From: Adiantum capillus-veneris
Taxonomy: Eukaryota > Streptophyta > Polypodiopsida > Polypodiales > Pteridaceae
Assembly: GCA_014529385.2 (NCBI GenBank)
Contig: CM043959.1
Span: 47,679,928-47,743,927, forward strand
DNA: 64,000 nucleotides
Direction: 5' to 3'
Under the pieces are notes generated by a model. The model had not been told where the DNA came from. It was given only the letters and a program-made list of their open reading frames with translations, and ran no database searches. This document shows positions 33,921 through 47,404 of the stretch, piece after piece. Within the stretch, counting starts at the first letter, position 1; every line of letters starts with the position of its first letter. The position numbers and the translations under genes were made by a program.

Positions 33921-35119
33921 AAAGTCGTGTCCTTCTTTTCGTACCATTCTAACGCAGTTTACATGAGCATGTCATTCATTTATATCATTTTTGTAGATAT
34001 CTACTCGAGTTCACTGCCATTGGTTGTGCTTGGGCAAAGTTACCAATGCACCTTGGTTTCTCATAGTCATCAAAGGTAATAGTGACATTGTGAGGGTTGT
34101 CTTTGAGAATAGGTCCATAGACTCCATTAAACCAATCTTGGGTACATAATAGAATTGGTTGCTGCTAATTGACTTCTTCTATACTCTAATTATGACCTTC
34201 TCATAAAAGTTGTATCTTTGGTTTAGCATAAGGGCCTTCTTGCTAAGTATGAGTTCATGACTCGGTATGTCCAAAAGAGAATATAGATTAAGGTAAAGAA
34301 CATATCCTTGCACTTTAACATCACCTTCTTGGATCTTTTCCTTCACTACATAAGTGTTGGGTAAAAGGTAATCTCTAGTCTCCTTTGAAACTCGAGCCAC
34401 TTCAATTCCCCATTGGAGACTGAATTCAACCGCATAATTGAAAAACATTCTTTGTGCAAATTCACTCGGGAGTTCATCTAGATAATTAAAAAGATCTATC
34501 TAAAACAAGACAAGGAGAGAGAGAAAACTTAGTACACGTGTGAACCAAAACTGAGCCTACGCTTCTTTTATTCATCAAAATTTGATTTTTATGATTTTAT
34601 TACAATATTATGGGTGTCTTGGATCTAATCCTCTAAATATTCTTTTAACTCTCATAACAGGGTATTCTCTTAGACCTCCCACGTGACAACGTGGTCTGTA
34701 GTTATTTTCTAACTTCTCTTTTCCTATGATAGCTACAAGAGCTTCAAACTTTTTGGCGACTTCGATAATAACATTTGGAAACGCATTGCCAAGTAGTAGA
34801 ACATGTCTTCTAAGCCTAACCATATTCTGAGTTGAAGTAGCCTGAGGTTGGCAAACCAATCTCTTGGACTCTCGTCAATATAGATGAAGGATTGGCGGAA
34901 GGATTCTTGGTGACGTCGGGTAAGGTAACTACGGTCAACACTCTTCCAACAAGTTCTGCTTCTTGGCATGCCAAAGACTTTGGTCCCGATTTCTAGGTAA
35001 AATATTTCCCGTTCATCCCTGGAAACCGTGTCGCCATATTGTTGAACACTATGGCCAAAACCTCATTCCCCTGGCTAAAGCATTTAGTCATGGTCACTCT
35101 GGGAGCCATTTGTTACTAC
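33921..35119 (-). pseudogene. Unrecognised coding region upstream of gag, 5' part
   Basis: Minus-strand frames after the 5' LTR include 34859-34608 (LRRHVLLLGNAFPNVIIEVA) and 34448-34179 (MFFNYAVEFSLQWGIEVARV, then VKVQGYVLYLNLYSLLDIP). The latter frame continues past one or two stops towards TQDWFNGVYGPILKDNPHN. Hydrophobic/acidic composition and codon-like continuity suggest a real but decayed protein. A possible start is ATG near 35119. No family recognised. Copia-2 interrupts it. Confidence 0.4.
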
Positions 35120-35353
35120 AAAACAAATGTTCAAAGAAATTACAACGTTGTTGTTTGAACACTTTAACCATAACTCAAACCAAACACTTCCACTCAAGAA
35201 GACAACTCAAACAGGTATCACCAACCAATGTCACTTATAGATGCATCATAAATACAATATCATTTCTCAAACAGCATGCATGAATGCGTGCACAATGCAT
35301 AACTAACCCGACTAGTATCATACTTTAGGCTATCCCCATAACCTTAAGCATTG

Positions 35354-35365
35354 GCTTTGATACCA
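35354..35365 (-). other. Primer-binding site of gypsy-like host element
   Basis: TGGTATCAAAGC on the minus strand starts immediately inside the LTR end CTCCCACA. It resembles the initiator-Met tRNA site with one change from TGGTATCAGAGC. Confidence 0.8.
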
Positions 35366-35634
35366 TGTGGGAGATACCCCTCCTCGGGGGTCTATACCCA
35401 AAATATACAATTTACACTTTTATACAATTTTCAATATACATCAGAGTTGCAAAAGCATTTGCATAGGGAAGGAGTTCTCAGTGCCCGACCAAGCATGGAT
35501 TTTAGGCCATGAGCCGGACTGCATCCAGAGGTACCTAACGACTAGCGCTATCCCTGAATGGGTGTTATGAATGAAAGCGTACTCAAGAAAAATATAACAT
35601 CGTGGAGAGTGAATATATGTGTACATCATGTTGC

Positions 35635-35703
<69 letters not shown>

Positions 35704-36205
35704 AGTGGAGGGTGAAATAGAGTGCACAAAGACATGAGAAAAGGACAACAAAGAATCTTTAAATGCCCCATCGAAATGAAACAGTCAACCATGTATTAAT
35801 GCAATGACAAAATTTGGGTATGCCATAACATCAAAAAATTTATGTGACAAAATAACTAGCAGAGCACCGGACCCTATGTAGGGATCGACCAGTCCACTCA
35901 TCCACTTCCGCTCTACTATGGACAAAGAGAATTTCACTTCGTCGAGAGCGAGCCAGAACACCTCCAACCTACTTGAGCCAGACATAGGCTGAGGCCGCTT
36001 CGTCTCCCTCCATGAACCCGGGCCCTAGAAGGATCCCAAGTACCAGTAGGTGGTAGGGTATCAACACCAACTCTACTAGTTTGAGTGCCACGCCTCTTCG
36101 ATGCCCAACATCGGATGTTTAGGCAAATCCAAGGCAAAATCCCCGATGCGAAGGCGTGTAGGTCATTCAACCACCGACGCACTGACCGTGTAGATGAGCC
36201 TAACA
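35366..36205 (-). repeat. 5' LTR of gypsy-like host element
   Basis: 840 bp. On the minus strand it runs TGTTAGGCTC...CTCCCACA, a proper TG...CA LTR, followed by a primer site. About 90% identical to 16338-17192. It contains (GA)n at 35639-35699. Confidence 0.88.
35639..35699. repeat. (GA)n microsatellite inside an LTR
   Basis: About 30 GA units, at the position matching the array in the left copy of this LTR. Confidence 0.97.
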
Positions 36206-38740
<2,535 letters not shown>

Positions 38741-38744
38741 TTGC

Positions 38745-39100
38745 TTTTCAAAAACACCAAAAAGCACGAGAAGCTAAAAATTGCGTAAAAAGCAAAAAAA
38801 AAATCTAAAATTTAACCACAGGTTTCCCTCGTCCACTGGAATAAGAAAGCAGACTCACTTTTCACTAAAAAAACTAGAAATCATGAAAAGCTAAAAATAG
38901 AGTGAAAAGCACTCAAAAAACAGATTTTTACAAAATTGAATCATAGCTTCCCTGGAACACGTAGATTAAGGATCCGACCTCGCTTTTTGCACACCTAAAA
39001 GCATAAAAAGCATGAAAAAACTAAAAATAACATATTTTTCTAAGACTGAACCAAACGTCCATCTAACCTACTGGAACATGGAAATGACCTTGCTTTTTAT
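38745..39100. repeat. Three diverged ~115-bp tandem units
   Basis: Each unit has an A-rich half containing AAAAAGCA..GAAAAGCTAAAAAT and a second half ending in a CC(T/C)...GGAA...GACCTCGCTTTTT-type segment. Units begin near 38755, 38870 and 38990. Minisatellite-like, possibly part of a gypsy LTR. Confidence 0.7.
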
Positions 39101-39200
39101 TTTAGAACCTTCCAATACTGTTAATCAAGCATCTTAAGTCAAAATTTGGCAAAATAGATATTGAAAGCTATTTTGCTTATTTTTAGGAGAGACTCAAAAA

Positions 39201-39600
39201 TTGGGGATATTACAAAAGAGAAAGATCACAGAACGCTATACACCTGATCCGGAGCTAGTTAGGCACCCAAGCAAGAAAGGTGTTTTTCGCTCAGCTCAAA
39301 CATATAAAAAACAAATGAAGCTTCTTGCTCTTCATGTAGCTCATATATGGAAATACAAGCTTCGACACAACCTCCACCTACGATTGTAAATATCCATACA
39401 AACAAGAAAGAATTTGCACCTCCCGTTGTAAGTTCACCACCTACAACAACATTGCAAATAAAATCATGGGAGAGTACCTTACCACCCTTGCAACTAGATG
39501 AAATGCCTAGGGAGGTCGAAAACTATTGGTCAAAGTTTTCACCCAAGGTAACGACATCCTTCCAAAAGGTATGATCTACCCAAGGAAGGGGGGAGTGTTT
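39201..39600 (+). other. Possible 3' end of a retroelement
   Basis: Two overlapping Pro/Thr/Lys-rich frames (39201-39389, 39347-39574) precede a purine-rich stretch AAGGAAGGGGGGAGTG (39583-39598) and then TGTTGACATCC. Such tracts mark the start of a 3' LTR in gypsy elements. The partner LTR was not found. Confidence 0.3.
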
Positions 39601-39868
39601 GTTGACATCCATCATTCACTTGCTCCCCTCTTAACCTTCCTCCCTGACCTCTCAATCTCCCAATCTTAGGGAATGTATATATATAGCCTTATACTCACAA
39701 AAAAAAATAAATTACAAGAGCAAGAGCCACCAAACAAAAATCTGGAAACCTACAAGTTCTAGTACATGATCCAAAATCATAAAAACACATTATGCACAAG
39801 GATACGATCTTTTGATATGACCCTTATAATATTTGCACACTAACCATCATCTATCTGTGTGTATAGAT

Positions 39869-40285
39869 ATGGCTAGTACACTAGAGTCATCCACTCCTAC
39901 CTTGGATCCTCTTTACTTTTCACAAGTGTTTCACATAGTCTACCCGGTGCTTGCCTGTGAATGGGATTTGGTAGATACACTAGCATGTGAGAAGAATTTT
40001 GAGAAACTAGAATGGCTCATACGTCTGTTGACCACAACTAATCTATACTTAGTAGAGAGCGTCTCTCCGATTGCACAAGCCTACCCTTTTGACCAAGATG
40101 ACTATAGATGTCTAGTGACCTTCTTAGTGAACATTTGTGTCTCTAAAGATGAAGAAGAGTTACATGATTACACGGATGGCATGTATGGTCTCATGGATGA
40201 TGAGTTTGTTTTTCTCGACGATGTTAAGGATAGGTGTTTAGACCTAGGGCTACCCGCCCATCTATTAAATATCATGTTCCCTTGA
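39869..40285 (+). CDS. Unrecognised 138-aa acidic ORF
   Basis: ATG 39869 (MASTLESSTPTLDPLYFSQV) to stop 40285. The product is acidic, Leu-rich and helical in appearance, with a VSKDEEELHDYTDGMYGLMD segment and no recognised domain. It follows a TATATATA stretch near 39672 that could be a promoter. It could be an accessory ORF of an LTR element or a fortuitous frame; nothing decides between them. Confidence 0.3.
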   Translation: MASTLESSTPTLDPLYFSQVFHIVYPVLACEWDLVDTLACEKNFEKLEWLIRLLTTTNLYLVESVSPIAQAYPFDQDDYRCLVTFLVNICVSKDEEELHDYTDGMYGLMDDEFVFLDDVKDRCLDLGLPAHLLNIMFP

Positions 40286-41648
40286 CTCTCTAGGGGGGGT
40301 GCAAATAATTAGGTTAGGGTTCCTTGTGTTGTTTGATTGTGTTCAATAAAGGTTCGTGCGTCTTCCCACTGATGTGCCTCCTTGAGGTATTCCTTTTGTT
40401 TTGTAGTGTGTACGAGAACGTGTTGCCGTTGTTAGGATTTTGAACTTCATGGAATCTTTCTCTCGTTCACTTTTCGAATGCAGTGCTCATCAACATGAAC
40501 AGGTGTTTCTTGTCCATTAGCATTGCCTCTTGTTTTCTTTTAGCATCCATGTTTGTCTGATTTAACTGTGACTGGTAGCATAATATTCAGTACCTTTGCT
40601 TAGTATTAGACATTAGATTTCAATATAATTTTTTTTCATAGTCCCTTGTCTAGGTTTAAGAATCAAGCATTCTGACTAAGTTAGTGGGACCAAGTTAGGC
40701 ATTAGAGATCTTCTTATAATACCATGGGGAATGCCTTCCTAATAATCAATGGCTACTTTAGGTTCTTAATCCAATTTAGGCAGCATTGTGTACAATGTAC
40801 TAGGGCTTTCTAGTGAGCTTAGTCCCTATGACCTTTAGCTTAATTATTATAAAGGGAGATTACTAGTGTGATGAGTCTGGGGAGGGAAACAATGTCATAT
40901 GACCCCCCAAAGTTCAAAGTTGCAATGCAATGAAAAACAAAAAAACAACAGTGCCACAAATGTAAAATCTTAAGTTGGAAGAGAAACCCCAGCTTGATTT
41001 GGTACTTCACTCACATGTATTGCCTATGGTACTAGAGTCCTAGAGGTTCCCAATGTAGGCGCTTTTCCTTGAAAAGCAAAAAGCCCAAGGCATACAAAAT
41101 AAGCACACACGTCAAAAAATTGAATCAATGTGAAAAAACTTTGGGGGGTCAAACAAAGGGAATAATTCAGGCGATGATTTCATAAGCAATTCCTTTTATC
41201 ATAGCTTAACTAGACGGTCTTCTAGGTATAGCCTCTAGTCAGCCCTCGGATATGAAATACTTTGCTCTTGCTAAATAGCTTAATTGACCAGAAAGAATTG
41301 AGAAGCTTGCCCGTAGTATTAATATTTGACCTCTAGTTCCTATCGATCGTTAAATTAGTGACCCCAAACTTGTTTATTTTTTGACCTTTACAACTGCTTA
41401 TGTGTTTGATTATATTGCGTTTAATGTTTGCGTGCTGTTAATATTCTATTAACAATCAATTTGTGTGCTTATTCACTGCATATGCTTTTTAATTGTATAT
41501 GAGAATACAATTACTGTGCAGATTTTGGTTGATTTTGCAATGTTTGAAGAAGGCTAAGGACATTCAAGCTCAGATGCTCTTCCACCTCGATGAACGGGCT
41601 TCATCTCAATAGCTTCCGAGGACAGAATCTACATTAGGATGGGGGGCA
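40286..41648. other. Noncoding, with a 15-bp perfect inverted repeat
   Basis: No coding frame. TGACCCCCCAAAGTT (40900-40914) and its reverse complement (41137-41151) are 222 bp apart. The stretch ends in a purine tract, AGGATGGGGGG (41636-41646). Confidence 0.5.
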
Positions 41649-41970
41649 TGTTAACCCTTACGGACACCCTATCACCTTCGACGGACGCCTTATTATTATT
41701 TGATTGAGTCATGGACCGGGCTTGTCAGTCTAATAGGTGTGAAGGTGATCGCCGATGAGAGGCGCACCACTTATTCTATTTTTACATAATTTTTACTATG
41801 ACCGACCACTGTGGGCGCACATGTGTGAATGGGTTAGACTCTTATAAAAGGTCCATTTGACATATAAATCCTCATTCTTGGAGGTGCAAGCTAAGAAGTG
41901 TTCTTGCACTACCTCTATCTTGTCCTCCTTTGTGTGCTCACGTGTGTATGTGTGTGTGTGTGTGTGTGTG

Positions 41971-42042
<72 letters not shown>

Positions 42043-42230
42043 TGTGTGATTGAGCATTGCGACAGCATTGGCAGCGGCAAGGCGGTTGACCATGGCGACG
42101 ACGACGGCGGCGGCGGCGGTTACTCCTTCTTCTTCACGGCACAAGATCCTTCACGACAGAAGCATTGAGCGGTGAGTGACACACCCCTGCCCCTTTGAGC
42201 TTGCTAGGATCTTCTAGTTGTGTGCTTGCA
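41649..42230 (+). repeat. Putative LTR with TATA box and GT/GA array
   Basis: Begins TGTTAACCC three bases after a G-rich polypurine tract. A TATAAAAG box lies at 41843-41850, and (GT)n then (GA)n follow about 100 bp downstream (41947-42040). A decayed gypsy pol starts just after. The layout suits U3-R-U5, but the right end and partner LTR are unknown. Confidence 0.4.
41947..42040. repeat. (GT)n(GA)n compound microsatellite
   Basis: About 12 GT units, a short spacer, then about 34 GA units. Confidence 0.96.
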
Positions 42231-42299
42231 GCCATTCGTGGCTCGCACACGGTGTTTGACAAGTTCCCAACCTCCGACACGTGTGGCAAAGCGCACACT

Positions 42300-43290
42300 C
42301 CTAAGGGTTGTTTTGCCTTCAAGAAAATTCCTTTTGCGTTGATTAACACATAAGCTACCTTTCAAGGGTGGATGAATGAAGTGTTTGGTCCCTACTTAGG
42401 TAAGTTCATTCGAGTTTGCATGGATGACATTGGGTGTTATATTTCCAAGATCACACATTTGGAGAAGTTAAGATTGAGTTTTGAGAGACTTTAGCAAGAG
42501 GTTGGACAAGTTAGCAAAAAAAAAGTGTAAGTTTGCTCATGCTAGAGTCCATTTTCTAGGACATTCTATCTCACAAAATGGAATACAAATTGACCCCAAG
42601 AAATTGAAATCTTTATTGCTTATGGATCCACCCACCAATTCAAAGGATTTGATATGATTTGTGCATAAGCTCATGTGCTTATCACGGTTTTTTTGGATGC
42701 TATGCCAGTATGTATATCCTCTGCAGAAATTGAGCTAGAGAGTACAAGGGTTTGAGTGGAATGAGGATATGCAACAAGATTCTGAAGATGTTAAAGAGGT
42801 ATTGTGTGCTTTACTAGCAATGAATCCTCCTAACTGGGAGTCCATTTTCTATGTATCTATTAGTGTGGTATAAATAGCTTTTGGATTGGCTCTTTTGCAA
42901 AAGCAAGGTAGAAATTTCAATCCAAAGTATTTTGAGATCAAGATGAAGAATACAAGTGAGTTCTCCTACATGGAAATGGAACAACGGGTATTTGCATTAG
43001 TTCTTGCTTATTGTAGGTTCAAGACATATTTGTTTCCACAAAGTTCTATGCCACATCAAATCTTTTGCCAGATGTAGTACTACATTTGCAGCCTAGCAAT
43101 TAAAGTGGACTATGGAGATGCAAGAGTATGAGTTTTCATTCAAAGTTAACCATTCCATTAAAAATCACATGGCAGACATAGTGGTACACAAGGGAGGGGA
43201 GGTGCCATCTTACCCATTAGGAGATTTCGGAGGTCTTTTAGAGGGCCGTATTGAGGAGAGAGGAAAGGATGCATGTCCAATGAGTAGCAA
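42300..43290 (+). pseudogene. Gypsy reverse transcriptase and RNase H remnant
   Basis: Broken + strand pol. First comes ATFQGWMNEVFGPYLGKF and CMDDIGCY, the YxDD region with its aspartates retained. Then CKFAHARVHFLGHSISQNGI and PPTNSKDLI. RNase H follows at 42830-43070 (IKMKNTSEFSYMEMEQRVFA, then CRFKTYLF). Stops and frameshifts are frequent. Integrase is not visible downstream. Confidence 0.85.
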
Positions 43291-43554
43291 GCAACTTAAT
43301 GTAGAAGATAGAAGAAATAAATCAAGAAATACAAAAAAATGACCAAATGTGAGGTAACATCTTGTTTTTACACGGTTTATGGCATCCATATGTGAACTTG
43401 TTGTAAACGAAGTCTAATAGTTGTAAAGGTACACAAAGAGTTCTACAAAAATCTACCATACTCCCACCACCAAAAGCCCCTACTCTGTTAAGCAAGCGTT
43501 CAAAATGTATATTGCAAGCAAGTTCAAGCTTTCTTCTACCACTCAATAAGAGCC

Positions 43555-43839
43555 ATGGCTTCTTCTTCTTCCCGCCCTAATAGCTCTAGGGGTTGTTGTA
43601 CTCTCTCACCAACCGGCCTCACCATAAGTCTGCCAAGGAGTCCATGTAGCACCATAACCTCCAAGCACAGAGGGAGTTTCAATCCTCATCCCCTCCATGT
43701 GCATGATCTAGTTCCTCTACACTCGCATTGCCCTTTCCCTCATCCTACATCTCCTCCCTGTCAAACTCTCTTTTTGCATGATTTCTCTTCTCGGTCTGTT
43801 CCTCCTCTTCCTTATGTCCCTTCACAACTGATCTTATGA
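43555..43839 (+). CDS. Short Ser/Pro/His-rich ORF, doubtful
   Basis: ATG in a good context (GAGCCATGG) starts a 94-codon frame, MASSSSRPNSSRGCC..., very rich in Ser, Pro and His. No domain. It may be chance in C/T-rich DNA. Confidence 0.15.
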   Translation: MASSSSRPNSSRGCCTLSPTGLTISLPRSPCSTITSKHRGSFNPHPLHVHDLVPLHSHCPFPHPTSPPCQTLFLHDFSSRSVPPLPYVPSQLIL

Positions 43840-44091
43840 AATTTTTTTGTTGGTGTCCCTCAACAATCATTGTTATCTCTACAATATGGTCATCCAAAAG
43901 GGTATCTTCTACAATAGGATGTGAACTAGAAAGAATATGCTTGATCAGAATGGCATGGTATTAGTGCAAATACTCTAGTGTATACTTCTCCAATGCACTT
44001 TGTAAAAGAAAAATAACAAAAAAAAGGAACTGAGATAGATTTTTATTGCAACAATCACCATCTCCCAAGGAATTATTTGCAAAATGCCTAC

Positions 44092-44640
44092 CTTTTGACA
44101 TGAATGGTTTTAGTGCAAAGAAGCTCTGCAATATGTACTCAGCATGAAGGAGGCACCTCCATCCACACCATTTTGTATTCGTCTGTTTAGGAACTGTGAC
44201 TTCTTTAATTTTTGACTTGTACAGCTTGTAACTTTCGCACAGCTTGCCATATGCAAGCAACAATCTTTCTATGCAGCTACAAGCATACAAGCTTGGTATG
44301 AAACCAACACAATCATTGTATGCATTCCTTATTCCACATCAAACCATATTGTAATTTTGAATACTCACAGTATTAATTTGGGATGCGTTCCTTGAATTGA
44401 GTTTTGAATCCATACAAATGGCTTGTCAAGATCGATGCAAACCAGGCTCCAGTGATGGTTTTTCTCATATGGAAAAATGATGGTTGTGACTTCCAGCATT
44501 GGACAATGGGCAAGCCACTTCTCAAATGTGCCTTGAGGAGTGTTTTTCATTTTGAGAAAGATAGACAGCTGAGGATCCATGATATATAATTTTGGTTGAC
44601 TTTGTGAAGGTAGTTGGCTCTTGATCAAACTAAAAGACAC
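44092..44640 (-). pseudogene. Ulp1/SENP-like cysteine protease (C48) fragment
   Basis: Two minus-strand exon-like frames. Exon A (44640-44369) has VTTIIFPYEKNHHWSLVCIDL, which fits the catalytic His-Trp segment of Ulp1 proteases, then VWIQNSIQGTH where family members have a DS motif, so the catalytic Asp is replaced by Asn. It ends at a good donor (GTGAGT). Exon B (44291-44092) follows an AG acceptor and contains VPKQTNTKWCGWRCLLHAEYI, matching the Gln and the catalytic Cys (CG). It ends at GTAGGC. The usual role is SUMO processing; Ulp1 genes are often carried by plant transposons. Probably a decayed copy; the start and rest are not identified. Confidence 0.7.
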
Positions 44641-44662
44641 TTACTGGAAGTTATTTTCTAAC

Positions 44663-45048
44663 CTAAAGACTGAATAAAAGTATGTTGAAGCTAGTGAAAA
44701 CAAGTCTCCTTGAAGTATCTGCTAGTGGTACATCTGATATTAATCCCTCCTTCCTCGATGATAAAATTTCATTATTGCTGACATCAGTTTCATGAGTAAC
44801 ATTGTGGTAGCGATTAATCTCCTCTTCTAAAGCATTTGTTGCTTTTTCTTTATCTTTTAGGCTCTTCATCTCCTCTGAGTGCTGGTTTTCCTACTGAGCT
44901 CTGGTGATAGTATTCACATCATGGGTGAACTCCACAATCTTCACCTCTAACTGCGGCCTTGATGCAAGAATAAGCAAAATTTCCTTCATTTTATTTTCTA
45001 TATATTCATTGGGTTGAAGCAATTTATCATATCTCCACCTTACTCTTT
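44663..45048 (-). pseudogene. Coiled-coil-like segment upstream of Ulp1-like exons
   Basis: One minus-strand frame with a single stop reads LLQPNEYIENKMKEILLIL, then EEMKSLKDKEKATNALEEEI, then DVPLADTSRRLVF. Heptad-like spacing of hydrophobic residues suggests a coiled coil. It lies directly between the histone-like and Ulp1-like parts on the same strand. Confidence 0.4.
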
Positions 45049-45456
45049 TCAAGGTTTCACTGTCCTTGTCCCCATAATGGTTACCATGTGTGCATTTGTT
45101 GCAACAATAGTTATATCATTGAAGTTTTCAAGAAAAAAGTCTTATGCTGCCTCTTGAAGTGCCAACAATGCAACAGGTTTCCACCTCATTGTGCTAAAAC
45201 ATGCCTCCTCACATATTGACCTAACTATCCTCCGAAATGGAAGGCTCTTAGGTACAAGAAGGTCAATTCATTTCTGAGCCTTCCTAATTTCCTTATACAG
45301 CTTGATGTGTCTTTGTAACCTCTGCATCCTTGGAGATTCAAAATCTTCATGGGCTTTCCAGGTCTCTTCTTCTTATGGCACACCTTTCCCCTGTTTTAGC
45401 ATCCAAACTTGAACCTTTCCCTGCCTTCCTAGTAGTTACCTTAGTTCTTGACGTTT
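45049..45456 (-). pseudogene. Histone H3 pseudogene, CENH3-like
   Basis: In one minus-strand frame (45330-45049, two stops) the translation follows the histone H3 fold: LYKEIRKAQK (alpha N), LLVPKSLPFRRIVRSI (alpha 1), MRWKPVALLALQEAA (alpha 2) and NAHMVTIM (alpha 3). Upstream in a shifted frame (45456-45344) is an H3-like tail, RTKVTTRKAGKGSS, with ACG where the start ATG should be. Features shared with centromeric H3 rather than canonical H3 are KEIR, VRSI, Trp after Arg (RW) before alpha 2, Asp after the AA-stop position, and a loop 1 one residue longer. There is no intron in the fold, which suggests a retrocopy or capture. It is non-functional as read. Confidence 0.82.
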
Positions 45457-45471
45457 TCCTATAAGACTATG

Positions 45472-45472
45472 G

Positions 45473-45543
<71 letters not shown>
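45472..45543. repeat. (CT)n microsatellite
   Basis: About 35 CT units immediately upstream (on the minus strand) of the histone-like tail. Confidence 0.97.
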
Positions 45544-45545
<2 letters not shown>

Positions 45546-45719
45546 CGGTGAAGGATACTCTATGTCTCCCTTTCTCTTTTTCTCTCTGTTGTGCTAGACT
45601 AAGCACGCCATTGGAATTTTTTACATGCAATTAAGTGAAAATTTGACTTCTCTATTGAAATTGTACGGCACATAAAATGCCCACTATACATAATTAGACT
45701 TTTACATGATTGTTTAGAT

Positions 45720-45839
<120 letters not shown>

Positions 45840-46099
45840 CTTGATTGGAGGTACTTCCTACAGGGAAGATAAATACCAGGCTAGAAGTGTGCACAATGTA
45901 CCATTGAAGTGTTCATCTCTGGAAGATAGCCATGCCAAGCCCAGGAAAAGGTAACAAATATTTATGCTTCTATTGAAAAAATTTGCATGAGGATTTTTAT
46001 CTATGTGATAGATATCTATGAGCTTTCATTTTTTTCCCACGGTGCACATGGATGCACATAGTGTTGCTATACTCTTCTACACGCACCGTTGGAGTAAAT

Positions 46100-46528
46100 A
46101 TTGAGAGATAGAGGAGGTTAATTTTTTCGTCCCACGGTGCGGGTCGATGTGTTTACAATCCATCAATTATCTTGTATGCATCGTAGAGCATAGTAGAGGG
46201 AGAGAAAGAGGGAGAGAGTGACTAAGAGACCACACACACACACACACAGAGTAATGGAAATTGATTATTGTTTACTTACTGTAGCTGACAGGTGAAAAAG
46301 GCTTGATGAAGCTAAGGCCTATACAAAACGAAATCACATTTATGTATAAACAATTATTCGAATTCTCTTTATGAGCTTTGACCATTTATGTCCGGACGGC
46401 CAATTTGTACTCATTTTGAGCATTCAAGAAATCTATAAATAAATACGTGCAAGAGGAAAATGCTCACTCTTGCACAGGGGGAGATTGCACCCAGTGCTTG
46501 TGTCTTTCTTCTGCTCTCCTCTCCTCTC

Positions 46529-46600
<72 letters not shown>

Positions 46601-46814
46601 ACTCTCACTCTCACCGTGCCGGTGTAGCACTCCACTCTAGGAGGTGCACCTGCACATGCTCTCTTGCTTTATCTCGATCTTTGTCTCTCTCTGTTCGTGT
46701 ATAGCTTTGATTACGTGCTTGTGAATGAGTCAAGTATGCATATCTATCAATTGTATGGATTTTATTATGTTATTCTTGATATTTGTAGGGTTCTCCACAC
46801 TCCCGTTTGTAGCA
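46100..46814 (+). repeat. Copia-like LTR (left limit uncertain)
   Basis: The sequence ends ...TTTGTAGCA and one base later has a Met-tRNA primer site, so an LTR ends here. A TATA-like CTATAAATAAATA at 46432-46444 and a following CT-rich block fit a promoter. The left TG end and a partner LTR are not identified. Confidence 0.55.
46514..46594. repeat. CT-rich microsatellite (TCTCC)n(TC)n
   Basis: Four CTCTC-C type units followed by about 30 TC units, downstream of the TATA-like box of the LTR. Confidence 0.95.
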
Positions 46815-46815
46815 A

Positions 46816-46825
46816 TGGTATCAGA
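46816..46825 (+). other. Primer-binding site (tRNA-iMet)
   Basis: TGGTATCAGA, one base after the LTR end. The match weakens after this (TCTTGG). A short frame starting MEPTIKDKP at 46864 may be the remnant of gag. Confidence 0.65.
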
Positions 46826-47323
46826 TCTTGGGCTACGTTCTTGGATTTTACAATAATCAAGGCTATGGAACCCACAATCAAAGATAAGCCATGATTGCCT
46901 ATATTTGATTTGTCAACTTGTTTAAAATTTCTACGTAGGTGATTATTATTAATATACTATCTAGAATTGCAAATGCATGTGAATAGTTTAAGAATTGTGG
47001 AATTTTCATGGTAAAGTAGAGAATAATTTAGTGAATGTAATTGGTCATAATTCTGGTATGATTAGGAGTCTAATTGTGGTGACTCTAAGTGCAAGCATCA
47101 ATTAAAATTCATACATAATAGGAAGAAATTAGACTATAATTATAATGAAATCTCAATTTTCTTTTCATAGCTATTGCACAGATGATTGTACCTCTCGCTG
47201 ATGCATAGCACTTTAACTTTTATATCTTTATCAAATCCCTATAGTGGTTTTATTATGTATCAACTAATGATATACGCTATGAGAAATAGGAGATGTATCT
47301 TGTATATTGAACTCTTAGTTTAC

Positions 47324-47404
<81 letters not shown>

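Larger units (their letters stand above)
26407..36205 (-). mobile_element. Gypsy-like LTR element, host of the nested insertions
   Basis: Minus-strand element with 5' LTR (36205-35366), Met-tRNA binding site (35365-35354), an unrecognised coding region upstream of gag, then gag ending at the CACTA junction at 26407. Copia-2 (28374-33920) sits inside the upstream coding region. Protease, reverse transcriptase and integrase are not seen. They would lie beyond the CACTA, towards the related LTR at 16338-17192, and are lost. The continuity of the upstream region across Copia-2 is supported by the Copia-2 target duplication. Confidence 0.75.

Noticed and set aside
16338-36205. Treating the two related LTRs as proven ends of a single 20-kb element
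   Set aside because: No target duplication matches (left flank AAGAT or GAAGG against right flank AAAAG), the left LTR end is altered, and no polypurine tract is seen at 17193. Kept only as a possibility.
40900-41151. 15-bp inverted repeat as terminal repeats of a small transposon
   Set aside because: No target duplication flanks it, and the interior carries no transposon feature.
42061-42168. GC-rich start-like frame after the GA array
   Set aside because: Short frame within a putative LTR; the Gly/Asp run comes from trinucleotide repeats (GACGACGACGGCGGCGG).
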